Of a stretch of DNA of 64,000 bases, positions 27,453 to 37,726 are shown piece by piece. Within the stretch, counting starts at the first letter, position 1. Each line of letters opens with the position of its first letter. The DNA is taken from assembly GCA_963621995.1 (NCBI GenBank), contig CAVFFZ010000004.1, forward strand, positions 19,241 through 83,240, in the 5' to 3' direction. The translations under genes and the position numbers were made by a program. The notes beneath the pieces are model-generated. The model was not told where the DNA came from, did no database searches, and saw nothing but the letters and a program-made list of their open reading frames with translations. This stretch comes from UMGS1663 sp963621995. GTDB lineage: Bacteria > Bacillota > Clostridia > TANB77 > CAG-508.

Positions 27453-28583
27453 ATGAAGAAAATTTTAATTTTTTACGCATCTTATGGAGGAGGACATCTA
27501 TCTGCTGCAAAATCTATTAAACAATATATTGATGAAAATTACACTGATGTTCAAACTGAACTAATTGATTGTGTTAAATATATTAATAAAGCTTTAGACA
27601 AAGTAACTACTGCTGCTTATAGAGAAATGGCAAAAAAAGCACCCTGGGCTTGGGAAAAAGTTTATTATAAATCTCAAAATGGACTTTTATCTAAAGTAAG
27701 CACTTCTTCTAACAAAATTATGGCTGTAAAAATAGCTAAGTTATTCCGTGAATTTAACCCAGACATTGTAATTTCCACTCATCCATTTGGTTCACAAATG
27801 ACTAGTTATTTAAAACAAAAAGGAAAAACTAATTGTTTGCTTGCAACTATTATGACTGATTTTGCACCACATGAACAATGGCTTATTGGAAATAAATTTG
27901 TAGATTTTTATTTTGTATCAAATTCTTCTATGAAAGATAAAATGGTTCAAGATTCTATTGATGGGAATAAAATTTTTGTTACAGGAATTCCTATTTCTAA
28001 TAGATTTTTACAAACTTATAATAAAAAGGAAGTTTGCAATTTATTTGAATTAGATGCAAATAAAAAAATTGTTCTATTTTTTGCTGGCGGGGAATATGGA
28101 CTTGGTAAAGATAAAACCGTAGCAATTTTAGATTGTTTGTCTGATTTTAATGATATTCAAGTTATTGCAATTGCTGGTAAAAATGAAAAAATGAAAAAAG
28201 AATTTGAGGAAATAGTTGCTAAAAAGCATAAGGAATCTACTATTAAGGTTCTTCCTTTTACAGATAAAGTTCCTGAACTTATGTCTATTTCTAATTTAGT
28301 TATAACTAAGCCTGGTGGATTAACTACAAGTGAAAGTTTAGCTTCGTCTCTTCCTTTTATTATAATTAACCCTATTCCTGGTCAAGAAGAAGAAAATGCT
28401 GCATTTTTAGAAGATTCTGGTTGTGCTGTTTGGTTAAAAAAACATGATAATCCAAAGGATGTTTTAGAAAGAGTTTTGTTTAATGATGATGTTTTATCTA
28501 AAATGAAAGAAAATTCTATTAAGCTTTCTAAAAGAAATTCAACTGAAGATATTTGTACTACTATACTTTCTAAAAATATATAA
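27453..28583 (+). CDS. Diacylglycerol glycosyltransferase (MGDG synthase / UgtP family)
   Basis: Glycosyltransferase that adds glucose or galactose from a UDP-sugar to diacylglycerol at the membrane, giving glycolipids and lipoteichoic acid anchors. N-terminal MGDG domain: FYASYGGGHLSAAKSI. C-terminal GT-B sugar-nucleotide site: AGGEYGLGKDKTV and TKPGGLTTSESLASSLPFI. The start is the ATG at 27453, with AAAGGA upstream; the open frame extends 13 codons further without a better site. About 376 residues, normal. Confidence 0.88.
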   Translation: MKKILIFYASYGGGHLSAAKSIKQYIDENYTDVQTELIDCVKYINKALDKVTTAAYREMAKKAPWAWEKVYYKSQNGLLSKVSTSSNKIMAVKIAKLFREFNPDIVISTHPFGSQMTSYLKQKGKTNCLLATIMTDFAPHEQWLIGNKFVDFYFVSNSSMKDKMVQDSIDGNKIFVTGIPISNRFLQTYNKKEVCNLFELDANKKIVLFFAGGEYGLGKDKTVAILDCLSDFNDIQVIAIAGKNEKMKKEFEEIVAKKHKESTIKVLPFTDKVPELMSISNLVITKPGGLTTSESLASSLPFIIINPIPGQEEENAAFLEDSGCAVWLKKHDNPKDVLERVLFNDDVLSKMKENSIKLSKRNSTEDICTTILSKNI

Positions 28584-28667
28584 CTTTTTTAGTTAAAATA
28601 TTTAGTATTGAAATTATCTTTTGAAGTAATATTAATTAAAATGAATATGTTTAAAGGAGGGAAAAAA

Positions 28668-28958
28668 ATGACAAGTAAAGAAAGAGCTTACTTAAGAGGT
28701 CTTGCAAATACTATAGATTCTATTTTTCAAGTAGGAAAAGGTGGTATTTCTGATGTTTTAATAGAACAATTAAATAATGCAATTGAAGCAAGAGAATTAA
28801 TTAAAATTACTGTTTTAGAAACTGCTCCAGGAAATGCTAAAGAGTTAGCAAATGAAATTGCTGAAAGTACAAATTCTGAAGTAGTACAAACAGTTGGAAA
28901 TAAAATTACTTTATTTAGGCAAAAGAAAAAAAATAGTAAAATAGTATTTCCTGGATAA
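28668..28958 (+). CDS. yhbY: YhbY family CRM-domain RNA-binding protein
   Basis: Small ribosome-assembly-associated RNA-binding protein. The 96 residues from MTSKERAYLRGLANTI carry the CRM fold, with the GxxG-like VGKGGISD loop and VVQTVGNKITLFRQ at the end. Start at 28668 with a perfect AAAGGAGG ahead. It is downstream of the glycolipid gene on the same strand. Confidence 0.92.
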   Translation: MTSKERAYLRGLANTIDSIFQVGKGGISDVLIEQLNNAIEARELIKITVLETAPGNAKELANEIAESTNSEVVQTVGNKITLFRQKKKNSKIVFPG

Positions 28959-29104
28959 GAATTTTAAATTTTAGGGATGTGCTTAAAAATTTAATTTTTG
29001 TTTTATTGCTTATATTATTTTTAATTTTTTAATTTTAATAAGCACTTTTTTAAAAAGTAAATTTTTAAGTCTGTTCCTAAAATTTACTTTTTTTGCTATT
29101 TTTG

Positions 29105-29133
29105 TTGACAAGTTTTAAAAAAAGTGCTATTAT
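29105..29133 (+). promoter_or_regulatory. Promoter of tRNA-Arg(TCT)
   Basis: TTGACA at 29105-29110, 17-base spacer, TATTAT at 29128-29133. The tRNA begins 20 bases later. Confidence 0.8.
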
Positions 29134-29153
29134 AATTACTGCAGTTAGCAAAT

Positions 29154-29230
29154 GGTTCAGTAGCTCAGCTGGATAGAGCAACGGATTTCTAATCCGTGGG
29201 TCGGGGGTTCGAATCCCTCCTGGATCACCA
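29154..29230 (+). tRNA. tRNA-Arg, anticodon TCT
   Basis: 77 bases with the CCA end encoded. The anticodon loop is TTTCTAA in a CGGAT/ATCCG stem, the T-arm loop is TTCGAAT, and the acceptor stem is GGTTCAG/CTGGATC with G-T pairs. It reads AGA and probably AGG. Confidence 0.96.
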
Positions 29231-29234
29231 TAGC

Positions 29235-29280
29235 AAAAAATCGCTAAAAGTTAGTATTTAAACTACTTTAGCGATTTTTT
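29235..29280 (+). terminator. Terminator after tRNA-Arg(TCT)
   Basis: AAAAAATCGCTAAA pairs with TTTAGCGATTTTTT; usable in both directions, so it also separates the convergent amidase gene. Confidence 0.85.
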
Positions 29281-29288
29281 ATTTTAAA

Positions 29289-30035
29289 CTATTTTAATTT
29301 TCTATTTACTATACTTTGAATGGCATTGTAGTCATATCCCTCTGCAAGTAGTTTTTGCTTTCTTGCTGGGTTGTTCCCCCATTTACCTGCAATTACTTCG
29401 TTTGCTATTTCTTCGTTTGATTTTCTATTTGAGCTTGTTTTCTTCCCTAGTAAAATTTCATTTACCTTCGCTTGCACTTCATTGTATAGCTCTCCTAAAG
29501 CTTGTTTTCTTTCTGCACCAACACCATATTTCCCAGCAATTACTTCATTTGCCAAGTCTACTATTGATTTTGTTGTTTGTGGTATTTCTTTATTTTCACC
29601 CGCATTTTTTATTTCTTCTAATGGAAAGTTATCTCCTGGGCAACTAGTTGAAATAGTATCACTATGGTTTTGTACTTTGGTAATATTATATTTTTCTTTT
29701 AAATATGCCACTAATTCTTTCATAGCATTTTTTTGTTCTTTTGACATTGTTTCATTATTAAAATTACCTTCTGCACATATTCCTATACTATCATTATTGG
29801 CACCATATGCATGTGCCCCTATCATTTCTTCTGGACGACCTCTATAAATTGAGCCATCTTTTCTTACATAAAAATGATAGCCTATACCTGCCCATTTATT
29901 TGTATTTTTATGATAATTGTGTATTACTTCTACGCTTTGTAATGCACTTACTCCAGTATGATGTAATATAATTCTATTGGTTACATCTCTCTTCGATAAA
30001 GACATAAATTCTAAGTTTGTCTCTATTATATTCAT
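29289..30035 (-). CDS. N-acetylmuramoyl-L-alanine amidase with C-terminal cell-wall repeats (endolysin-like)
   Basis: Cleaves the amide between MurNAc and L-Ala. The Amidase_2 domain covers the first 150 residues with metal ligands in IILHHTGVS, GAHAYGANNDSIGIC and QNHSDTISTSCPGDNFP. Two CW_7-like repeats follow: LANEVIAGKYGVGAERKQ and IANEVIAGKWGNNPARKQ, each about 35 residues, a wall-binding module of phage lysins. No signal peptide is visible, as in holin-dependent endolysins. It directly follows a holin-like gene, with no spacer. No other phage gene is visible. Confidence 0.92.
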   Translation of the reverse strand: MNIIETNLEFMSLSKRDVTNRIILHHTGVSALQSVEVIHNYHKNTNKWAGIGYHFYVRKDGSIYRGRPEEMIGAHAYGANNDSIGICAEGNFNNETMSKEQKNAMKELVAYLKEKYNITKVQNHSDTISTSCPGDNFPLEEIKNAGENKEIPQTTKSIVDLANEVIAGKYGVGAERKQALGELYNEVQAKVNEILLGKKTSSNRKSNEEIANEVIAGKWGNNPARKQKLLAEGYDYNAIQSIVNRKLK

Positions 30036-30242
30036 TTATTTATCCTCACTTTCATTATTTTTTTCTTTCTTTCTTGTAAAGAAATAGGTAATTACAGCTC
30101 CATAAGAAGTGCTAAATAGCATTAAAAGTTCTTTATTTATTTCTATATTGCTAAACATTGATACTACTAATGATACTGTCATTACTAATGTTACTATACT
30201 TTTTACATCTATCAGTTTTATCAATTTTTCTTTCATACTCAT
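30036..30242 (-). CDS. Holin-like membrane protein
   Basis: 68 residues with two hydrophobic helices (SIVTLVMTVSLVVSMF; LLMLFSTSYGAVITYFF) and a charged KK-rich tail ending NNESEDK. Size, topology and its place immediately before the amidase suggest a phage holin that lets the lysin through the membrane. Its stop directly abuts the amidase start. Confidence 0.78.
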   Translation of the reverse strand: MSMKEKLIKLIDVKSIVTLVMTVSLVVSMFSNIEINKELLMLFSTSYGAVITYFFTRKKEKNNESEDK

Positions 30243-30512
30243 TCCCTCCTACTCTTATAGTAAATAGAAAGCCAAGTGTTGGCTCTCTTGTTAATATTCT
30301 TCTTGTATGGTCTTAAATTTTTTTAGTTTTCCTACTTTATTATATGAAATATAAATATATTATGTACCAATAAATACATTTATTTTATCTTTGAATATTT
30401 TTTATATGACCAAAAGAGCATAATTAATATTTTTAGGTATTTTAGAAAACTTTCCTAAAATATAAAAACACCTACCTTTCGATAAGTGTTCCTTCTTTCA
30501 TATTTTTTATTT
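30243..30512. other. Intergenic region upstream of the holin
   Basis: Noncoding. It contains a short hairpin GCCAA-GTG-TTGGC (near 30271-30283) and the terminator of the M18 peptidase gene. Confidence 0.6.
30464..30490 (-). terminator. Terminator after the M18 aminopeptidase
   Basis: Minus strand AACACTTATC / GGTAGGTGTT stem followed by a T-run. Confidence 0.75.
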
Positions 30513-31928
30513 TTAATTCTCCCAAAAAGCTTTGTATGCTCTATGAGCTTCATATATATCAAATTTGCTTGTTACTTCATATGGTGCATGCATTGAAAGT
30601 ACTGGTACCCCTGCATCTATTACATCTACACCTTTATTAGCTAAAATGTAAGCAATTGTGCCACCACCACCAATGTCTATTCTTCCTAATTCTGCAAATT
30701 CATATGCTACATCTTCTTTTTCAAATATGTTTCTTATCATAGCTACAAATTCTGCATTTGCATCTGAAGCACCAGATTTTCCTCTTGCACCAGTATATTT
30801 ATTAAGTCCTATTCCTTTTCCTAAATAACCTGAGTTGTTTTTTTCATAAGCTGATGCATATATTGGGTCATATGCTGCATCTACATCTGCAGATAACATT
30901 TTTGAATTGCAAAATACTTTGTCTAATAAGTTTGGTCTATTTATTCCTAATTTATTTAATATTTCTGAAACAAATGTATCAAATACATTAGATTCCATTC
31001 CTGTATTTCCCATGCTTCCTATTTCTTCTTTATCGGAAATAATACATACTGCTGTTGTTTTTGGATTTTCTAAATTTAATAATGCTGTTAATGAAGTATA
31101 TACACATACTTTATCGTCTTGACCATATGCTGCAACCATGCTGCTATCAAATCCCATGCTTCTCGCACGAAATGCTGGTACTATTTCTAATTCTGAACTT
31201 ACAAAATCCATTTCTGTAATTCCATACTTTTGGTTTAAAATATTCATTATATTTAATTTTACAGCATCTGCACCTTTTTCTCCTTCAAATGGAATACTTC
31301 CTATTAAAAGATCTAAATCTTCTCCTTTAATTCCTTCTTTTAATTTTCTTTCCATTTGTTCAGAGGCTAAATGTGGTAATAAATCTGTAATTGTAAAAAT
31401 AGGGTCTAATTCATCTTCACCAATTTTTACTTCAATTTTTTCTCCACTTGGTTTTACTATAACTCCATGAATTGCAAGAGGTATAGTTGTCCATTGATAT
31501 TTTTTTATTCCTCCATAATAATGTGTTTTTAAATATGCTAATCCTGTATCTTCATATAATGGATTTGGTTTTAAGTCTAATCTTGGTGAATCTGCATGGC
31601 TACCTATAATATTCATTCCATTTTCTATAGAATTTTGGCCAATTATTGCTAGGTACATACTTTTATCTCTATTTATATAATATACTTTATCTCCTGCTTT
31701 TAAATTTTCAAATTCACATATATTTTTAAATCCTTTTTTTTCTGCCAATTCTTTTGAACTTTTTACAATTTCTCTTTCAGTTTTTGAGTTATTCAAAAAA
31801 TTCATATAATCTGTACAATATGAAAAAATTTCTTCTTTCTTTTTACTTTCTATTCCTTCCCACCCTGTATTCGTTTTGCGAAATAGTTTTTCCTTTAAAC
31901 TCTCTGTTTCTGTCAATTCTTTTAACAT
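30513..31928 (-). CDS. M18 family aminopeptidase
   Basis: Zinc-dependent cytosolic aminopeptidase of the aspartyl aminopeptidase/ApeA family. Metal-site motifs: NIIGSHADSPRLDLKP, the catalytic IISDKEEIGSMGNTG, SADVDAAYDP and the closing VLSMHAPYEVTSKFD. About 470 residues, normal. I use the third ATG (31928), because AAAGGA sits 8 bases before it; two earlier in-frame ATGs overlap the ribosome binding site. Confidence 0.93.
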   Translation of the reverse strand: MLKELTETESLKEKLFRKTNTGWEGIESKKKEEIFSYCTDYMNFLNNSKTEREIVKSSKELAEKKGFKNICEFENLKAGDKVYYINRDKSMYLAIIGQNSIENGMNIIGSHADSPRLDLKPNPLYEDTGLAYLKTHYYGGIKKYQWTTIPLAIHGVIVKPSGEKIEVKIGEDELDPIFTITDLLPHLASEQMERKLKEGIKGEDLDLLIGSIPFEGEKGADAVKLNIMNILNQKYGITEMDFVSSELEIVPAFRARSMGFDSSMVAAYGQDDKVCVYTSLTALLNLENPKTTAVCIISDKEEIGSMGNTGMESNVFDTFVSEILNKLGINRPNLLDKVFCNSKMLSADVDAAYDPIYASAYEKNNSGYLGKGIGLNKYTGARGKSGASDANAEFVAMIRNIFEKEDVAYEFAELGRIDIGGGGTIAYILANKGVDVIDAGVPVLSMHAPYEVTSKFDIYEAHRAYKAFWEN

Positions 31929-32206
31929 TTTCATCATCCTTTCTTTTGTTTTTTCAATTATATCATTGCTATTTATTTTTTTCTACCTTTTTTTAATATC
32001 TCCTTTTTAATATTTCCAACTTTTATTAAATTATTATAAGTTTAAGAATACATAAATTTTTTTTAAATATAATGTAACAAGATCTTTACAAATTAATCTT
32101 TTTAGTATTTAATATTATAAGGATTTTTGTATTTTTTTGTAAAAATTTGAAGTTTATTATAACAAAAGGAGGAAAAGTTAGTTTAAAAACTGACTTACTA
32201 TATATT

Positions 32207-34130
32207 ATGGGAAAAAGTAAGAAAAATTCAAACAAGCCTAAAAAGCAAGTTAATACAGAGACTGTAAGTGATATTCTTTTAGAGGATAAAAACAATATTA
32301 GTGATGCTGCTACCAATGCCATGAAAAATGTAGATAGTGTTGTTTATGCTGATAATTTAGTAGAACCTTCTAAATCTTCTAAGAGTATTAGAAAACTTGA
32401 TATAGAAGAAAAAGAAAAAATTGAAAATGTAGATCTAAAAGATGATGATACAGAAAAGTTAGATTCAGTAGATGAAATAGTATGCGATGTTCCTAGCGGA
32501 AATGCTAACAACCCAACTTCTAATGAAAACGCTTTAATTGAAAATAGTAATACGGGTAAAGAATATAAAGTTGCACATAAAAAGAATTCTTATAAAACTG
32601 CTATTATCCTTTCTATAGCTTTTATAATTATAGTTTTTTTATTTTTGCTATCTTCAACTATTTTTGCTTTAATAGCAGCAAATAAATCAACTATTATTAA
32701 TGGAGTTAGCATTAAAGATATTGATGTTTCTAACCTAACTAAGGAACAGGCTTTAGAAAAAATTTCAAATGAATTTAGTAAAAAGTCTGCTCAAACTATT
32801 ACTTTAAAACATAATGATTTTGAACAAACTATTTTACTTGAACAGTTAGAAGTTACGTTTTCTTTAAATGATGCCATTAATATAGCTTATGGTAAAGGTC
32901 GTTCACGGAAATATTTTTGAAAATAATTACGAAATTTTAATATCTTTATTATCAGGTATTAAAATTAATCCGGGTTTTTCTTATAGTGAAGAAACTTTGG
33001 ATTCTTTAATTAATGAGATGGAAACTAATTTTGAAGATAGACTAATAGAGCCAAGTTATTATATAGAAGAAAATAATTTAATTTTGTCCAAAGGAAAAAA
33101 TGGAGTTGTTATAAATAAAGAAAAATTGCAATCTGAAATTATGTATTTGCTTAATAATTTAGACTGTAACAATACCGTTATAGATATTCCTGTTGAAGAA
33201 AAAGTTGCAAGTACATTAGATTTAAATAAAATTCATGAAGAAATAAGTAAAGAACCTCAAGATGCTTATTATACAACAAATCCTTATGTTGTATATCCTC
33301 AAGTTGATGGCATAGATTTTGCTGTAACTATGGAAGAAGCTACAGATATATTTAATAATTGCGAAGATTCATGTAGCATTCCTTTAGAAGTAATTTCTCC
33401 AAATGTAACCACTAACGATATTGGGACAGAAGCTTTTCCAGATTTATTAGGTTCATACTCTACAACATATAGTACTAAAAATACTAACAGAAGCACAAAT
33501 ATAAAATTAGCCTCTGAGAAAGTAAATGGCACTGTAATTATGCCTGGTGAAGTTTTTTCTTATAATACAACAGTTGGTAAAAGAACTGCTGCCGCTGGTT
33601 TCAAAAGTGCTGCTGTATATGTAGGTGGGGAAGTTACTACAGGAATTGGTGGTGGAATTTGCCAGGTATCTTCTACTTTATATAATGCTGTTTTACTTGC
33701 TAATTTAGAAATTGTAGAAAGATATAATCATGGATTTAACCCTGGATATGTGCCAGCTGGTAGGGATGCTACTGTTTCTTGGGGTGGTCCTGATTTTAAA
33801 TTTAAAAATAACAGAACTTATCCTGTAAAAATTATATGTTCTGGAACAGGCGGAACAATTAACTTTAAAATTTTCGGATTGCTTGAAGAAAATGAGTGTG
33901 AAGTAGAAATTGAATCATATATAACAAGCTATATTTCTTATAAGACTATAAATAAGGAGGACTCTAGTTTGGCTAAGGGTCAAACTAAAGTATTACAAAG
34001 CGGTTCTAATGGGTGCAAGGCTGTAGCTTATCGAATATTAAAACAAAATGGTGAAGTAGTTTCAAAAACTCTTCTTTCTCAAGACACTTATAATCCTCAC
34101 AACAAAATAGTTGCTGTAGGAACAAAATAA
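32207..34130 (+). CDS. VanW family protein, read with a +1 shift at CGG
   Basis: Membrane-anchored VanW/YoaR-like protein of unknown enzymatic role. A charged cytoplasmic head, one membrane helix near 32600-32690, a four-helix peptidoglycan-binding-type domain, then the VanW domain with KVNGTVIMPGEVFSYNTTVG and GGGICQVSSTLYNAVLLA. The first frame ends at GRSRKYF and stops; the second continues GNIFENNYEIL. They meet at CGG 32906-32908, and skipping the C gives GRSGNIFENNYEIL, the normal family sequence. No start has an ideal site: the ATG at 32207 is chosen, and an AAAGGAGG at 32164 is rather distant. Confidence 0.8.
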
Positions 34131-34137
34131 ATTTTAT

Positions 34138-34188
34138 AAAAAAAGCCTTAGCTTCGCTATGGCTTCTTTTGGTGTACCCGGAGGGATT
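34138..34188. repeat. 51-base duplication of the tRNA-Arg(ACG) 3' end and its terminator, outer copy
   Basis: Identical to 34305-34355. It includes 19 bases of the tRNA 3' end (TGGTGTACCCGGAGGGATT) and the terminator hairpin. It then diverges into a 100-base palindrome-ended element. Confidence 0.85.
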
Positions 34189-34292
34189 GCGACGAGCCGT
34201 GTCAGAAAAATAGTCCACTGGACTATTTTTACCTTCGTTTCGGCTGGCTCCTGACCAGCTCGAAACTCGGCAACTTCCTTTTCGAATCCCTC
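34181..34292. repeat. Palindrome-ended small element between tRNA 3' end copies
   Basis: The ends are GAGGGATT and AATCCCTC, an inverted pair matching the T-arm of the neighbouring tRNA. Inside is a perfect AAAAATAGTCCA/TGGACTATTTTT hairpin and a CGAGC/GCTCG-type inverted pair. No ORF. It resembles a small structured repeat inserted at a tRNA T-arm. Confidence 0.55.
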
Positions 34293-34304
34293 TTTTTGCA
34301 CATT

Positions 34305-34336
34305 AAAAAAAGCCTTAGCTTCGCTATGGCTTCTTT

Positions 34337-34337
<1 letters not shown>
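34305..34337 (-). terminator. Terminator of tRNA-Arg(ACG)
   Basis: Minus strand GCCATAGC-GAA-GCTAAGGC followed by seven T, directly after the tRNA 3' end. An exact copy is at 34138-34170. Confidence 0.85.
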
Positions 34338-34413
<76 letters not shown>

Positions 34414-34622
34414 AATTAAAGTTCATTTAAAATAATAGCACATTCTATAAAAAAAGTCAATTGTAGTAACTATATTTTTACATCTTTTGAATAACTATAT
34501 TTTTTACTACAACTGCCTTTCTTTTTTACTATATTAATTTTATATTTTGTACTCTATAACTATTTCTTTTATAATTATTTATAACATTTAATTGTAATTT
34601 TATCCGTTTACATTGCAACTCT

Positions 34623-34979
34623 TTACTCTATTGCTTGTTTTATGTGATTTATATTCACTTTTCCATTTTTCATATACACTTCTATTACATCTATTCTAAT
34701 ATAATGTTTTTCATATTTTTTAATATATATGTAATATTTTATTGCACGCAACAGATGTTTCTGTTTATTTTCATTTACCGCTTCTGAAGCAAATCCATAT
34801 TTTTTATTTGTTCTAGTTTTTACTTCTATAAAAACTATTTCGTTTTTGTCTTCTGCAATAATGTCTATTTCGCCTTGCTGACAATTAAAATTTCTATCTA
34901 ATATTTTATAACCTTGTTCTTCTAAATACTTACTTGCTATTTCTTCTCCACTTCTTCCAGTTTCTTGTTTATAATACAC
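34623..34979 (-). CDS. yraN: YraN/UPF0102 family endonuclease-like protein
   Basis: Small PD-(D/E)XK-fold protein with probable nuclease activity, role uncertain. Motifs GRSGEEIASKYLEEQGYKIL, the active-site QGEIDIIAEDKNEIVFIEVKTR and RIDVIEVY. 118 residues, normal length. It belongs to the conserved comM-dprA-yraN cluster here. Confidence 0.93.
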   Translation of the reverse strand: MYYKQETGRSGEEIASKYLEEQGYKILDRNFNCQQGEIDIIAEDKNEIVFIEVKTRTNKKYGFASEAVNENKQKHLLRAIKYYIYIKKYEKHYIRIDVIEVYMKNGKVNINHIKQAIE

Positions 34980-35093
34980 TTACCATTCACTTCTTCCTAT
35001 TGTTATTCCAAGTCTAATTGTATTTTTTCTTTTCTTGCCTACTTGTTTGAATTTTGTTGCACTTATATTTATGTCATAACAAAACTTTTTAAT

Positions 35094-35969
35094 TTAGTCC
35101 TTTATTTGTATAACATTTCCTGGTAACATTTCTATTAATCCTTCTAATTCCATTAAAGTTATTTTTTGGTTTATTTGTACTATAGTCTGATTCATGCTTC
35201 TTGCTAACTCATTTGTTTCTATTTTTCCTTCTTCTAATTTTTCGTAAATTTCTTTATATTCGTCTGGTATTTTTAACTCTGTTTTTTTATTTTCTTTTGT
35301 CCCTTTTCCCACATTTTCTCCTATTTGTGTTAATATCTCATTTGGATTTGTGACTAATATTGCTCCTTCTTTTATTAAGTTATTAGTTCCCACGCCTGTT
35401 GTTACTCCTATTTGATTTGGTAAGCAAAAAACTTTTTTGTTTTGCTCAAATGCATATTTTGCAGTAACTCCACTTCCGCTTCTATATCTTGCCTCAATAA
35501 CTAAAACTCCTTCTGAAAGAGCAGAAATTATTCTATTTCTAAAAGGCACTTCTTTTAAATTTATATCTGTTTCTGGAGAATATTGACTAATTACACATCC
35601 ACCTTCTTCTATTATTTCATTAAATAATTCTTCATTTTCTTTTGGGTAAATATGGTTAAATCCACATCCTAAAACTGCTATTGTTTTTCCTTTTTCTTGT
35701 TTAGAATTTTGGTGTGCAATAGTATCTATTCCTTTAGCTAAACCACTTATTATTGTTATTCCTTTTTTTGATATTTCTCTTGCAAATTTTGCAGCATAAT
35801 ATTCTCCATATGTTGTGCTTATTCTTGATCCCACTATTGCAATGGATTTATTATTTAATAATTCTATATTTCCTACCGCATATATTTTATTAGGTCTATC
35901 TTTTATTTTTAACAACCTTTCAGGATAAAGTTTATCTGTTTCTTTTATTTCATATATCTTATTTATCAT
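35094..35969 (-). CDS. dprA: DNA processing protein DprA
   Basis: Binds incoming single-stranded DNA and loads RecA in transformation. Rossmann-like core with SIAIVGSRISTTYGEYYAA, ISGLAKGIDTIAHQ and IAVLGCGFNHIYPKENE, then EGVLVIEARYRSGSGVTAKYA; a C-terminal winged helix follows. 291 residues. It lies 30 bases after comM, suggesting an operon. Confidence 0.95.
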   Translation of the reverse strand: MINKIYEIKETDKLYPERLLKIKDRPNKIYAVGNIELLNNKSIAIVGSRISTTYGEYYAAKFAREISKKGITIISGLAKGIDTIAHQNSKQEKGKTIAVLGCGFNHIYPKENEELFNEIIEEGGCVISQYSPETDINLKEVPFRNRIISALSEGVLVIEARYRSGSGVTAKYAFEQNKKVFCLPNQIGVTTGVGTNNLIKEGAILVTNPNEILTQIGENVGKGTKENKKTELKIPDEYKEIYEKLEEGKIETNELARSMNQTIVQINQKITLMELEGLIEMLPGNVIQIKD

Positions 35970-35998
35970 TTATTACCTCCATGTATAACTAAACATTT

Positions 35999-37535
35999 TT
36001 AATTTTTCCAATATTTTTTATCTAAATTTCTATATTGAATTGCTTCTGTAATGTGAGTTATTTCTATATTTTCTTTTTCTTCTAAATCTGCTATTGTTCT
36101 AGCAACTTTTAAAATTCTGTTATGTGCTCTTGCACTTAAGCCTAATGTTTCAAAAGCTTTCTTTAAAATTTGTTTTTCTTTTTCTCCTAATTTACAATAT
36201 TTTTCTATTAAAGTTGGTGTTAATTGTGAATTAGAATATATTTCTGAATTTTTATATCTACTTTGTTGAATCTTTCTTGCTCTATCTACTCTTTCTTTTA
36301 TTTTTGCAGATGTTTCTATTTTTTCATTTCCCTGTAATTTTTCATATTTTACAGGTGTTACCTCTACTTGTATATCTATTCTATCTAAAAGAGGCCCACT
36401 TATTTTCCCCATATATTTTTGTATTGCTTGCGGTGTGCATGTACATTCTTTTTCTTTTGATCCATAAAAACCACAAGGGCATGGATTCATTGAAGCAACA
36501 AGCATAAAATTACATGGGTAGCTAAGAGTAGCATTTATTCTACTTATTGTAACTACTCTATCTTCTAAAGGTCCTCTAAGCACCTCTAATGTATTTTTAT
36601 TAAATTCTGGTAATTCATCTAAAAACAAAACTCCATTGTGTGCTAAACTTATTTCCCCCGGCTTTGGTATTTTCCCTCCACCCACAAGTGATGCTGGTGA
36701 AATTGTATGATGTGGTGCTCTATATGGTCTTACTGTTATGAGTGGCGTATTTTTTGAAAGTACACCTGCCACACTATGTATTTTAGTTGTTTCCAATGCT
36801 TCTTCAAAACTCAAACTAGGTAAAATTGATGGAATTCTTCTTGCCATCATTGTTTTTCCGTGAACCTGGTGTTCCTATTAAAAGGCAATTGTGTCCACCT
36901 GCTGCTGCAACTTCTAATGCTCTTTTTATATTTTCTTGTCCTTTTACTTCTGAAAAATCCAATAATGTTTCAAATTGTTTTTCAAATATTTTATTTATTT
37001 CTATTTTTTGTGTAGGAATTTCTTTTTTAGAATTTAAATAATTTATGACCTGATTTAAATTTTTTGCACCTAATATTTCTATTCCTTCTACAACTGCCGC
37101 TTCTTTTGCATTTTGCAAAGGAATTATAATTTTTGTTATGCCAAGCCTTTTAGCTTCTATACACATCGGTAAAATTCCTGTTACCGAATTTAGGTTTCCA
37201 TCAAGTGATAATTCACCTACAAAAGCAATGTCATTCATTTTTTCCTTATTTACTTCACCTAAACTTGCAAGTATTCCTACAGCTATAGGCAAATCAAAAA
37301 ATGAACCTTCTTTTTTAGTATCTGCTGGTGCTAAATTTACTAATATTTTTCTGCTTTGAAGTTCATAACCTGAATTCCTAATTGCAGTTTTTACTCTTTC
37401 CTTTGCTTCTTTTATACTTGTATCTGGAAGTCCTACTATTTCAAATCCAGGCATGCCTGAAGAAATGTCTACTTGCACAGAAACTAAATATCCATCTAGC
37501 CCTGTTAATGACATACTTTTTACTATTGATAACAT
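35999..37535 (-). CDS. comM: ComM/YifB AAA+ helicase (Mg-chelatase-like), read with a +1 shift at CGG
   Basis: Hexameric helicase family that promotes branch migration in natural transformation. The N-terminal frame starts at the ATG at 37535 (AGAAGGAAAT upstream) with SMSLTGLDGYLVSVQVDISS and FFDLPIAVGIL, and ends at CLLIGTPGSR. The second frame gives KTMMARRIPSILP, LFLDELPEFN and MNPCPCGFYGS to the normal end. The join is at CGG 36858-36860. Dropping its C gives GTPGSGKTMMARR, the intact Walker A. Without the shift, Walker A would be cut and the protein useless. Confidence 0.85.
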
Positions 37536-37726
37536 ATTTCCTTCTTTCTTTTTGGGTTTTATTTTAGAATTAATTTTTATTTGAATAAAAAATTGTTTTA
37601 AATAAATTTTCTTATTTATATCATAATTTATTTTGTTTGTAAACATAAAGCCGATAATTTTTTAAAGAAATTATCGACTCTATTTTATGTTTTCCGACTT
37701 TTTTATTTAATTATATTTATAAAATT

